From assembly GCA_017436645.1 (NCBI GenBank), contig JAFSCR010000022.1:1-56717 (forward strand): DNA of 56,717 nucleotides, written 5' to 3'. The stretch comes from Clostridia bacterium (lineage in GTDB: Bacteria > Bacillota > Clostridia > UMGS1883 > UMGS1540). Shown piece after piece: positions 14,797 through 22,629 of the stretch. Numbering within the stretch: position 1 is the first letter of the stretch; every line of letters begins with the position of its first letter. The translations under genes were made by a program, and so were the position numbers. The notes below the pieces were generated by a model, which was not told the origin of the DNA, did no database searches, and saw only the letters and a program-made list of their open reading frames with translations.

Positions 14797-16770
14797 ATGA
14801 AAGCAATAGGTTATTGCAGAGTTAGTAGTGAAGAACAAGTTTTGGATGGTTTTTCTTTGGAAACTCAAAAAAATGAAATACAAGACTATTGCAGAGAAAA
14901 TAACATTCAGTTATTACAAGTTTATATTGACGCAGGAGTTAGCGCATTTCATAATTCATTAAAGGACAGACCACAAGGAAAGTTTGTCCTTGACCATATA
15001 TACAACAAAGATATAGACTATGTAATTGCAATCTCTGATGACAGAATGTTTAGAAATGCAGAAGATAGTATTGTTGTAAATAATTTTGCTTTGAAAAACA
15101 ATGTAAAACTCATTTACACAAGACAACAACATTTTGAAAATATGGACCCATTCTCTGGTTTTGTTATGCAAAACTTTTCAGCAATAATGAACCAAGCATA
15201 CTCAATGCAATTCTCTTTAAAAGTAAAAAAAGGACTATTAAACAAGGTTAAAAAAGGTGAATGGAATGGAAAAAGTCCTTATGGTTATGACCTTGTTAAT
15301 TCCCATTTACAAGTAAATGAAGAAGAAGCAAATGTTGTTAGATTGATATTTGATATGTACCTTGATAGCAAAGGTGGAGAGTTAATTTGCAACTATCTTA
15401 ATGAAAATAACTATCAAGCACCAAAGAGCAAACATTGGAGCAAAAATACAGTTTTAGGAATGTTGAGAAATGAAGCATACATTGGCACAACTGTATTCAA
15501 TAAAAGAGCACCTGTTGGCAGTGGTAAAAAATACAATGATGAGAGTGAGTGGGTAATTGTTGAAAACACCCATACACCAATTATCAGTAAAGAAGATTTT
15601 GAAACTGTTCAAGCAATGATGCATAAAAGAAAAAAGCAAAATGGAGAAAACAACATTGCAAGAAATCTTACATCTCTTGCTCCTCTTTCAGGTTTAGTAT
15701 TTTGTGAGCATTGCCATAGTCTTTATTTACCTACAACTGGCAGTAGCAAGAAAAGGGGTAAAATACATTACTATGGTTGTGGCAGTAGGAGAAGAAATGG
15801 AAAAAGTGTATGCTCTACCCACTTGATACCCGCAGAATTGCTTGAAAAGTTTGTTTTATACAGAATGAGAGAAATATTAACCTCAAAAATGTATAAAGAA
15901 CAATTTGAAATGCAACTTACAAGAGAGTTAGACATTCTTAAAAGCAAGAAAAAAGACATAGAAAAATTAAAGAAAGATATTGCAAAAATATCAACTCAAA
16001 AAGACAAACTACTTGATTTAATTCTTAATACTGATAATGAAGATATGGTTAAAACATATAAGGAAAAGTTAGAAGAAATTATTGCTCAACTTGCTATAAA
16101 TAATGATAACTTGAAATTATATGAGAGCATTGACATTACAGAAGAAGAAAGAGAAATTAGAAAGCAGTTCAACAAGTCTCATGAAGACATTACATATAAA
16201 GATTTTCAAGAGTTGTCAAGAGAGCAATTAAAAGTATTCTTTAACTATATGATAGACCATATAGACATAAGAGAACTTGAAAACATAGGAGATGACCCAA
16301 AGGTATATTTAGCAATAACAATACATCTTAAATTGAATGGGTATGCGCCTAAGTACTCCATAGAGTATTTAAGGAAAATAAACACTGGGGAAAAACAAAA
16401 AGCAAGTCATTCAAAAAATGACTTGCTTAATGGTGGCGGAGAAGGAGAGATTCGAACTCTCGCACCAGTTTCCCAGCCTACTCCCTTAGCAGGGGAGCCC
16501 CTTCGACCTACTTGGGTACTTCTCCATTTTGTATTCAGTTTTGCCGCCTTTCCTGCAAGGCAGGGCGGAAGCGATGCTTTGCAGGAGACGGAAATTGGCG
16601 GAGAAGGTGGGATTCGAACCCACGGCTCTTTCGAGTCACTGGTTTTCAAGACCAGCTCCTTAAACCGCTCGGACACCTCTCCCTGCATGAACAGGACTAT
16701 TATAGCAAAAATAATCTTGTCTGTCAACTGTTTTTTCATTTTTTTATTGAAAGAAAAAAAGCACCCGTAA
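14797..16770 (+). CDS. Large serine recombinase whose 3' end crosses attR
   Basis: Domains: resolvase N-terminal domain about 1-140 with nucleophile Ser in GYCRVSSEEQ, Recombinase domain about 165-265 (GKSPYGYDLV, YIGTTVFNKRAP), zinc ribbon with CEHC and CGSRRR...C (about 305-345), coiled coil about 365-440. Element-encoded sequence ends at codon 550 (GGEG) in the att core. From 16447 the frame continues 107 codons antisense through both tRNA-Ser genes to 16770, so the last 107 residues are host-derived and unlikely to be natural. In the excised circle the frame would instead take the 37-codon tail at 11244-11357, giving 587 residues. RBS is AAGGAG. Confidence 0.92.
   Translation: MKAIGYCRVSSEEQVLDGFSLETQKNEIQDYCRENNIQLLQVYIDAGVSAFHNSLKDRPQGKFVLDHIYNKDIDYVIAISDDRMFRNAEDSIVVNNFALKNNVKLIYTRQQHFENMDPFSGFVMQNFSAIMNQAYSMQFSLKVKKGLLNKVKKGEWNGKSPYGYDLVNSHLQVNEEEANVVRLIFDMYLDSKGGELICNYLNENNYQAPKSKHWSKNTVLGMLRNEAYIGTTVFNKRAPVGSGKKYNDESEWVIVENTHTPIISKEDFETVQAMMHKRKKQNGENNIARNLTSLAPLSGLVFCEHCHSLYLPTTGSSKKRGKIHYYGCGSRRRNGKSVCSTHLIPAELLEKFVLYRMREILTSKMYKEQFEMQLTRELDILKSKKKDIEKLKKDIAKISTQKDKLLDLILNTDNEDMVKTYKEKLEEIIAQLAINNDNLKLYESIDITEEEREIRKQFNKSHEDITYKDFQELSREQLKVFFNYMIDHIDIRELENIGDDPKVYLAITIHLKLNGYAPKYSIEYLRKINTGEKQKASHSKNDLLNGGGEGEIRTLAPVSQPTPLAGEPLRPTWVLLHFVFSFAAFPARQGGSDALQETEIGGEGGIRTHGSFESLVFKTSSLNRSDTSPCMNRTIIAKIILSVNCFFIFLLKEKKHP
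16391..16428 (-). terminator. Element-borne terminator for the tRNA-Ser operon
   Basis: Perfect 12-base arms AAGCAAGTCATT (16400-16411) and AATGACTTGCTT (16417-16428). On the minus strand the stem is followed by a T-rich tail. It lies inside the end of the recombinase gene, just beyond the CCA of tRNA-Ser(GCU), replacing the displaced native terminator. Confidence 0.8.
16434..16446 (+). repeat. attR core
   Basis: TGGCGGAGAAGGA. Read on the minus strand it is the acceptor stem, discriminator G and encoded CCA of tRNA-Ser(GCU). Identical to 11231-11243. Confidence 0.85.
16434..16525 (-). tRNA. tRNA-Ser (anticodon GCU)
   Basis: A type II tRNA with a long variable arm. Acceptor GGAGAAG pairs with CTTCTCC, discriminator G and CCA encoded. 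The anticodon stem-loop CTCCC-CTGCTAA-GGGAG gives GCU, and the T-arm contains GTTCGAAT. The gene remains intact because the element restores its 3' end. Confidence 0.96.
16596..16682 (-). tRNA. tRNA-Ser (anticodon UGA)
   Basis: A type II tRNA. Acceptor GGAGAGG with CTTCTCC (one G-U), discriminator G and CCA encoded. The anticodon loop CTTGAAA between CTGGT and ACCAG gives UGA, and the T-arm has GTTCGAAT. First gene of the two-tRNA transcript; its 3' end carries the same first 11 bases as the att core but differs after GGCGGAGAAGG. Confidence 0.96.
16699..16727 (-). promoter_or_regulatory. Consensus promoter of the tRNA-Ser pair
   Basis: On the minus strand perfect TTGACA (16727-16722), 17-bp spacer, perfect TATAAT (16704-16699), 16 bp before the tRNA 5' end: a strong stable-RNA promoter. 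Confidence 0.93.
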
Positions 16771-16781
16771 AAAACGGGTGC
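16754..16781 (-). terminator. Terminator after the Ig-like lipoprotein gene
   Basis: GCACCCG/CGGGTGC arms with a T7 tail on the minus strand. Confidence 0.9.
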
Positions 16782-16794
16782 CTTCGACATAAAA

Positions 16795-17673
16795 CTACAG
16801 GATTTCAAATGTAACCGTAAAATCTACAGAATCAAAGTTGGCAGGGCCCCGATAGTCCCACACGTTCTTTGTAAGCCGATACTGTCCTTTCGGAAGCTCG
16901 CCAAAGTGGTATTGCCATGAAATGTCCATGTCCATTGACCCGTCGGTGGGAATGAGCTTTGCAAGTAAGTGGAAAATGGGTTCTGCAATATATTCTACGC
17001 TTCTCCAGCCGTCGGACTCGAGACGTTCCAGTTTATAATCAAGCCCCGTCTGCAAAGTACCTGTGACGATGCCGCCGCTTTGGGTAATCGTTAAGGTAAG
17101 GCCAGTGGGCGTAATATTGGAAACGGAAAGACGAACGCCAAACGGGTTTATATAAGAAAGGACGGGCAAAACATAGGCGTCGGGAATGGACGCCGTATTG
17201 GAAGAGAGAAGGGCATTTGCCGCTTCCTGAAACGAAATAGAATCATCTTTTGCGAGAACGAGGAGCGTACTCTCTCTTTCTGCACTCGGCAATGTGCCGG
17301 AAACCGTACAGGCGTACGTATAGTGGGAAATATCTCTGTTTGTATCTATTTTCTTGAAAATATATATGCCGTCTTTTGTGAAAACGGTTTTTGCATCATC
17401 GGCAAAATTCTGGTAGCCGCGCACGCCGTCAAAGTTTACGGTATCGTCCTCTGTGGGAACAGAAAAAGGCTCTGCACCCTTTTTCAGAATTCTTTCAATG
17501 GTACCGCAAGTGACTTTTGTATTTTCGTCACCCGTATCATAGTAGAGGTCACCCCCGATGCGTGCCAGCCGTACGGCAGTTTGTTTCCCTTCTTTCGGGG
17601 AAGGACCGTTTTCGGAAGGGGCACAGCCTGTAAGCAGAAAACAAGAGAGTAAAACACAGAAAAATTTTTTCAT
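16795..17673 (-). CDS. Secreted lipoprotein with C-terminal Ig-like domain
   Basis: I start it at 17673 (MKKFFCVLLSCFLLTGC), nine bases after GGAGG; an upstream ATG would add an unlikely 25-residue leader. The lipobox LLTGC predicts lipid attachment at Cys17. The middle (about 35-160) is an unassigned alpha/beta region that includes a stretch of odd Ser/Thr residues. The C-terminal 110 residues are a beta-sandwich ending GELPKGQYRLTKNVWDY, then VDFTVTFEIL, resembling bacterial Ig-like domains (Big_14 type) found in cell-surface lipoproteins. Function is unknown. Divergent from nadK. Confidence 0.75.
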   Translation of the reverse strand: MKKFFCVLLSCFLLTGCAPSENGPSPKEGKQTAVRLARIGGDLYYDTGDENTKVTCGTIERILKKGAEPFSVPTEDDTVNFDGVRGYQNFADDAKTVFTKDGIYIFKKIDTNRDISHYTYACTVSGTLPSAERESTLLVLAKDDSISFQEAANALLSSNTASIPDAYVLPVLSYINPFGVRLSVSNITPTGLTLTITQSGGIVTGTLQTGLDYKLERLESDGWRSVEYIAEPIFHLLAKLIPTDGSMDMDISWQYHFGELPKGQYRLTKNVWDYRGPANFDSVDFTVTFEIL

Positions 17674-17729
17674 ATTTATTCCTCCTTTTGTATAAAAGAC
17701 GGTATACAAAGGAAAGAAGTTCCCTTTTC

Positions 17730-17801
17730 TGCATAAAATTGTATGCAAGGGTTGACGAATGCATAAAATGACTGTATAATTATAATATACTATGCATAAA
17801 A
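17730..17801. repeat. Three direct repeats TGCATAAAA around the nadK promoter
   Basis: Copies at 17730-17738, 17760-17768 and 17793-17801, spaced 30 and 33 bp (about three helical turns). They flank and enter the promoter region between divergent nadK and the lipoprotein gene. A regulator-binding array is possible. Confidence 0.5.
17752..17780 (+). promoter_or_regulatory. Promoter of the nadK operon
   Basis: TTGACG (17752-17757), 17 bp, TATAAT (17775-17780); AAGGAA ribosome site at about 17801. Confidence 0.85.
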
Positions 17802-17813
17802 AGGAAAAAAACT

Positions 17814-18653
17814 ATGAAAATCGGTATTATTGCAAACACAGACAGAGATATAGACCTTAAAGTCACAAAAACCATTCTTGATAAGGTTTCCAAAACGGAA
17901 GATGTTGCAGTAGCTTCCAAACACAAAGGGGACATTTCGGGCGTCACCTTTTTGGAAGATGACGAATTTTATGCATCCCGTGACCTTTTGCTCGTTCTCG
18001 GCGGAGACGGCACCCTTTTGGAGGCGGCACGCCATGCGGCACCTTTCTCTACGCCTGTTCTAGGCATCAATCTCGGCCACGTCGGCTTTTTAAGCGGTGC
18101 GGAAAAAGAAGATTTTATGACAGAGGATATTCCTGCACTTTTAAAAAGTCTCCGCATGGAAAATCGCATGATGCTTGCGGCGAGCGTGGAGCGGGGCGGG
18201 GAAGTCATTGCAAGCTTTTGCGGCTTAAATGATGCGGTAATCCGTGGTGTCGTTACCGAGTCCCTTCTGCGAATGCAGGTAACAGCAAACGACGAAATGC
18301 TGGAAAATTACGTTTCGGACGGGATTGTGTTTGCAACGCCCACAGGTTCTACGGCCTATTCCTTTGCCGCAGGCGGCAGTGTAGTGCATCCCGGCATGGA
18401 AGCACTTCTTGTTACGCCCATTTGCCCGCATATGCTCCATGCAAGGCCTGTTGTCCTTTCGGGTGACAGCATCCTTCGGGCAACCTTTTCGCCCGACAGT
18501 GCTTCCGCATACCTTAATGTTGACGGGGAGGACTGCCTGGCTCTCGAAATGGGGGATACGGTAAAGATTTGTAAGGCACCTTACAGTGCAAAAATTGCCA
18601 CCTTAAAGAAACATGCCTTTTTAGAAATTCTGAAGGATAAATTGAAGGGATAA
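17814..18653 (+). CDS. nadK: NAD kinase
   Basis: A 279-residue ATP/polyphosphate-dependent kinase making NADP from NAD. Motifs are clear: LLVLGGDGTLLEAARH (catalytic Asp of GGDGT near 61), LGINLGHVGFLS, GLNDAVIRG, and SDGIVFATPTGSTAYSFAAG with the NAD-binding loop. Length is typical for Bacillota. First gene of a tight series nadK-argR-recN-ABC-F-dipeptidase with gaps of 0-15 bp; nadK-argR-recN is a conserved order in Clostridia and Bacilli. Confidence 0.97.
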   Translation: MKIGIIANTDRDIDLKVTKTILDKVSKTEDVAVASKHKGDISGVTFLEDDEFYASRDLLLVLGGDGTLLEAARHAAPFSTPVLGINLGHVGFLSGAEKEDFMTEDIPALLKSLRMENRMMLAASVERGGEVIASFCGLNDAVIRGVVTESLLRMQVTANDEMLENYVSDGIVFATPTGSTAYSFAAGGSVVHPGMEALLVTPICPHMLHARPVVLSGDSILRATFSPDSASAYLNVDGEDCLALEMGDTVKICKAPYSAKIATLKKHAFLEILKDKLKG

Positions 18654-18657
18654 ACAT

Positions 18658-19107
18658 ATGAAACAGAAAAGACAAAATGCCATTTTAAAGATTATAGAAG
18701 AAATGTGCATCCGCACACAGGACGAACTTTCCGACCAGCTGCAAAGACGGGGCTTTGATGTCACACAGGCCACAGTCTCTCGTGATATCAAAGAATTATG
18801 CCTTCTGAAAAAGCAGACGGCCGGCGGAAGCCGTTACACAGCTCCTGAAAAAGAGGGCTTTCGTGAAAGTGTGGGAAAGGTGCACAGTATTTTCCAAAGC
18901 GCCGTGAAAACGGTGGACTATGCCATGCATACCATCGTTATCCGCACCTTAGCCGGCATGGCCGATGCGGCGGCGATTACCCTCGAATCCATGGAATGGC
19001 CCGAAATCCTCGGTACCATTGCAGGGGATGACACGGTGCTGGTCATTCTCCGTGATGCGGAGACGGCAAAAATGATTGCCGACAGACTATCCGGCATGCT
19101 GAAATAA
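18658..19107 (+). CDS. argR: Arginine repressor ArgR
   Basis: A 149-residue regulator of arginine metabolism, active as a hexamer. The N-terminal winged helix contains RTQDELSDQLQRRGFDVTQA and TVSRDIKELCL, the diagnostic SRD segment. The C-terminal oligomerisation domain has the arginine-binding loop GTIAGDDTVLVILRD. It starts 4 bp after nadK with a weak ribosome site and is probably translationally coupled. No ARG-box was searched for systematically. Confidence 0.96.
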   Translation: MKQKRQNAILKIIEEMCIRTQDELSDQLQRRGFDVTQATVSRDIKELCLLKKQTAGGSRYTAPEKEGFRESVGKVHSIFQSAVKTVDYAMHTIVIRTLAGMADAAAITLESMEWPEILGTIAGDDTVLVILRDAETAKMIADRLSGMLK

Positions 19108-19120
19108 AGGAGGGGACAAT

Positions 19121-20743
19121 ATGCTTTGCAGATTGGCTATATCCAATATTGCGGTAATTGACAAAGCGGAAATCACCCTTTCAGACGGCTTTACGGTGCT
19201 GACGGGGGAAACGGGCGCAGGAAAGAGCCTCATTATAGATGCCATTACCATGGTGCTCGGCGGCAGAACGCCCCGTGATATTATCCGCGCAGGGGCTAAG
19301 TGTGCCGTGGCTGAGGCCGCCTTTTTCGGCAAACACCCCCTTTCGGACGAAACGGGGATGCTTCTTCTACGCCGTGAACTTTATACAGATGGACGGAATC
19401 TGTGCAGTATAAACGGGCAAATGGTTACCGTGGCAGGCCTTAGAGAGGCGGGGGACACCCTTCTTTCGCTCCACGGCCAGCACGATACGGAAAAGCTTAT
19501 GCACCGTGGCAGTCATCTGCCGCTTCTCGATGCTTTTGCAAAAAGCGAAAAGGAACGGGAAGAATACGGCGAACTCTATAAGGCGAGAAAAGAACTTCTT
19601 GCAGAAATTGAGAAACTCGAAACAGACGATGGCGAAAAATTAAAACGCCTTGACATGCTCTCCTTCTGGATTGATGAAATTGAAAATGCGGCACCTGAAG
19701 TTGGTGAAGATACAGAACTTGAGGAAAAACGGGAATTTCTTCGCCACAGCGAGAAAATCCGTTCTTCCGCCATGCGTGCATATACTGCCCTTTGCGGCGA
19801 GGAAGGCTCGGCAAGGGACTTTCTTTCCGAGGCGGCAAAGGCACTTGATGCGGTAAGCAGCTATGATGCTCGGCTTTCTTCGGCGGCGGAAGCGGTACGG
19901 GATGCTTTATATCAGGCCGAGGAAACGGCGAACATATTAATGGACATCGGAGAAGAAGAAACGGACGGCGAGGCCCTCGAAGAAGCGGAAAGCCGCCTGG
20001 ATATTTTAAATAAACTGAAAAGCAAATACGGCGGCAGCATCGAAGCCGTTCTCTCCCAGCTGGAAACGCTGCAAAAAGAACGGGATGACATTGAAACGGC
20101 GGACGAGCGGCTGGCAGCGTGCCGGAAGGCACTTGAAAAGACAGAAGAGAAACTTGGAAAGGCTGCAAAGTCTCTTTCCGAAAAGCGGCAGAAGGCGGCG
20201 GAAAAGCTTGGCAAGCTGGTTATGGAAGAGCTTGCGGCGCTGGATATGGCAAAGGTGCGCTTTTCTGTCAACATTACGGAAAAGGAATACGGGGAAACGG
20301 GAGCAGACCAGGTGGAATTTTTCATTTCAACAAACCCCATGGAAGAATTAAAGCCCCTTTCCAAAATTGCATCGGGCGGTGAGCTTTCCAGAATTTGTCT
20401 GGCACTGCAGACGGTGCTGGCCCTCGGTGCGAAAGAAACACCGGCATGTCTTATTTTTGATGAAATAGATACAGGCATCAGCGGCCGTGCGGCCGGAAAG
20501 GTGGGCGAAAAACTCCGTGCGCTTGCAAAAAGCCGGCAGGTATTATGTGTTACGCACCTTCCCCAAATTGCGGCGAAGGGCGACCACCAATTCAGAATTG
20601 ATAAAAATGATACAAGCGGTTCCTTTTCCACAACGGTAACGGCGCTTGATGCAGAAGGCAGAAAAAGAGAAATCGCCCGCATGATCAGCGGCGATGACGT
20701 GACGGAAAAAACACTTGAAACAGCGGAGGAAATGCTTCGATAA
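19121..20743 (+). CDS. recN: DNA repair protein RecN
   Basis: A 540-residue SMC-like ATPase acting early in double-strand-break repair. Walker A is GETGAGKSLIIDAITMVLGG (about 29-48), a Q-loop region GQHDTEKLM follows, then two long coiled coils (about 145-215 and 270-370). The signature is SGGELSRICLALQ and Walker B is CLIFDEIDTGISG, followed by HLPQIAA. The AAAGGAGGGG ribosome site is strong. Its stop overlaps the ATG of the ABC-F gene (TAATG). Confidence 0.97.
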   Translation: MLCRLAISNIAVIDKAEITLSDGFTVLTGETGAGKSLIIDAITMVLGGRTPRDIIRAGAKCAVAEAAFFGKHPLSDETGMLLLRRELYTDGRNLCSINGQMVTVAGLREAGDTLLSLHGQHDTEKLMHRGSHLPLLDAFAKSEKEREEYGELYKARKELLAEIEKLETDDGEKLKRLDMLSFWIDEIENAAPEVGEDTELEEKREFLRHSEKIRSSAMRAYTALCGEEGSARDFLSEAAKALDAVSSYDARLSSAAEAVRDALYQAEETANILMDIGEEETDGEALEEAESRLDILNKLKSKYGGSIEAVLSQLETLQKERDDIETADERLAACRKALEKTEEKLGKAAKSLSEKRQKAAEKLGKLVMEELAALDMAKVRFSVNITEKEYGETGADQVEFFISTNPMEELKPLSKIASGGELSRICLALQTVLALGAKETPACLIFDEIDTGISGRAAGKVGEKLRALAKSRQVLCVTHLPQIAAKGDHQFRIDKNDTSGSFSTTVTALDAEGRKREIARMISGDDVTEKTLETAEEMLR

Positions 20744-22629
20744 TGGCAATTTTACAGCTTATGAATTTAGCCGTGGGGTTTGGCGAACGTACGCTCTTCT
20801 CCGGCGGCAATTTCGGTGTGGAAGCACAGGATAAAATAGGAATTATTGGCGGAAACGGCGTCGGGAAAACGACGCTTTTTCGTGTTATAACAGACGATTT
20901 AAGGGCAAGCGAGGGGCAGGTTGCCATTTCGAACGGTTGCCGCATAGGATATCTTGAGCAACACGCCATGGCGGACTCGGACGAAACGCTTTACGAAGCG
21001 GTAGAATCGGTTTTCGAGCCTCTTCGAAAAATGGAAGCGGAGCTTTCATCCCTTGCCGAGGCCATTGACAAGGGAGAAGGGGACCTTGCAGCGCTTACGG
21101 AGCGGCAACATACGCTTTCGGAAGCGTATCAGGAAGGCGGCGGCCTTACCTATAAAAGCCGCACCCGTGCGGCACTACTCGGCGTCGGCTTTTCCGAAGA
21201 AATGCTTTCCAGACCCGTGAAAGTTTTATCCGGCGGAGAACGGACCATGGCGAGCCTTACAAGGCTACTACTCAGCGATGCAAATCTTATTTTACTGGAC
21301 GAACCCACAAACCATCTTGATATGGAAGCCTGTATATGGCTCGAAGAATATCTGAGAGCATGGCGTGGCGCCGCCCTGATTATTTCCCATGACCGTTATT
21401 TTCTTGACCGTGTTACAAACAAAACCGTGCTCCTTTCGGGCGGACGGTTTACCGCCTATGACGGCGCCTACACGGAATTTATGAAAAAGCGGGAAGCGGA
21501 ATACGCCTACGAAAAAAGGCTTTATCAGAAACAGCAGGATGAAATCCGCCGCATCGAAGGCATTATTGAAACACAGCGGCGTTTTAACCGTGAGCGGAAC
21601 ATCCGTATGGCGGAAAGTAAACAGAAAGCCATTGACCGTATTATGGAGAATATGGAAAAACCGCCCGAGGATGAAAAAAGTATTCATATTACCATGCATC
21701 CCGGCAGGGAAAGCGCCTATGAGGTTTTAAAAGGCGAAAATCTTTCCAAAAGTTTTGATAATGAAAAGCTTTTTGACGGCGTAAATATAGATGTATATAA
21801 AAATGAATGTGTTTTTCTTTTAGGCAGAAACGGATGCGGCAAAACAACGCTCTTCTCCATTCTTCGTGGGGAAAAGACGGCGGATGCCGGCACAGTTACG
21901 GTGGGCAAGCGTGTGGACATGGGGTATTACGACCAGACGCAAAGCGACCTTCCGCCCGTAAAAACGGCTCTCGAGGTCGTTCGGGATGCATTCCCCATGA
22001 AAACGGAAACGGAGCTTCGCTCTGCCCTTGCCACACTCGGCATCAGAGGCGAGGCGGTGCATTCGGAAGTGGGAACGCTCTCGGGTGGGGAACGTGCCAA
22101 GGTGGCGCTCGTGCGCCTTCTCCTTGGTGCGCCAAACTTCTTACTTCTGGATGAACCGACGAACCATTTGGATATTGGCGCCAAAGAGGCGCTGGAGGAT
22201 GCCCTTTTATCTTACGGGGGCACCGTCCTTGCCATTTCCCATGACCGCTATTTTATCAATAAGCTGGCAACAAAAATTGTGACCCTTGAAAAAGACGGAC
22301 TTCGCGTCTATCCGGGGAATTACGAATATTATCTTGAAAAGAAGGCGGCAAAACCGGAAACGGCAGTGGCCGCCGCCCCGAAAAAGGATACGGCATATAA
22401 AGAGGAAAAGGCCCAGAAGGCAGAAGAACGGAAAAAGAAAAACCGCCTTTTAAAAGTGGAAGCGGAAATTGAAGAAACGGAAAAAGCAATCGCCGAGAAA
22501 AACGGAGGACTGGAAACGGCAGGGGCGGATTACCAGAAGGCCATGGAGCTTTCCGGCGAAATTGAAAAACTGGAAACTTCTCTTGCCGCTCTTTACGAAG
22601 AGTGGGAAATACTTTCGGAGGAATTATAA
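20743..22629 (+). CDS. ABC-F family ATPase (ribosome-associated)
   Basis: A 628-residue protein with two ABC domains and no membrane segment. Domain 1: Walker A GGNGVGKTT, signature LSGGERTMAS, Walker B LILLDEPTNHLD. Then the charged interdomain linker (about 235-300), then domain 2 with GRNGCGKTT, LSGGERAKVA and FLLLDEPTNHLD. The C-terminus is a Lys/Glu coiled coil (about 530-628). ABC-F proteins act at the ribosomal exit site in translation quality control or antibiotic protection. The long C-terminal coiled coil favours a YdiF/Uup-like housekeeping member. Coupled to recN upstream and the dipeptidase downstream by one-base overlaps. Confidence 0.93.
   Translation: MAILQLMNLAVGFGERTLFSGGNFGVEAQDKIGIIGGNGVGKTTLFRVITDDLRASEGQVAISNGCRIGYLEQHAMADSDETLYEAVESVFEPLRKMEAELSSLAEAIDKGEGDLAALTERQHTLSEAYQEGGGLTYKSRTRAALLGVGFSEEMLSRPVKVLSGGERTMASLTRLLLSDANLILLDEPTNHLDMEACIWLEEYLRAWRGAALIISHDRYFLDRVTNKTVLLSGGRFTAYDGAYTEFMKKREAEYAYEKRLYQKQQDEIRRIEGIIETQRRFNRERNIRMAESKQKAIDRIMENMEKPPEDEKSIHITMHPGRESAYEVLKGENLSKSFDNEKLFDGVNIDVYKNECVFLLGRNGCGKTTLFSILRGEKTADAGTVTVGKRVDMGYYDQTQSDLPPVKTALEVVRDAFPMKTETELRSALATLGIRGEAVHSEVGTLSGGERAKVALVRLLLGAPNFLLLDEPTNHLDIGAKEALEDALLSYGGTVLAISHDRYFINKLATKIVTLEKDGLRVYPGNYEYYLEKKAAKPETAVAAAPKKDTAYKEEKAQKAEERKKKNRLLKVEAEIEETEKAIAEKNGGLETAGADYQKAMELSGEIEKLETSLAALYEEWEILSEEL

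Larger units (their letters stand above)
11231..16446. mobile_element. 5.2-kb integrative element in tRNA-Ser(GCU)
   Basis: It is bounded by direct repeats TGGCGGAGAAGGA at 11231-11243 and 16434-16446; the right copy is the CCA end, discriminator and acceptor stem of tRNA-Ser(GCU). The interior is clearly more AT-rich than the flanks and uses AGA/TTA codons heavily. Cargo in order: tyrosine recombinase, DUF4180 protein, winged-helix protein, RepL-like protein, large serine recombinase, all on the plus strand. No conjugation, phage structural or resistance gene is present. I infer a minimal integrative plasmid-like element. Confidence 0.85.

Noticed and set aside
16447..16770. Last 107 codons of the serine recombinase frame as a real protein domain
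   Set aside because: This part is antisense to two tRNA-Ser genes and their promoter. It is host DNA joined by integration, not a recombinase domain.
19497..20682. Long minus-strand frames opposite recN (up to 256 codons)
   Set aside because: They are shadows of a GC-biased coding strand. recN is certain from its Walker and signature motifs.
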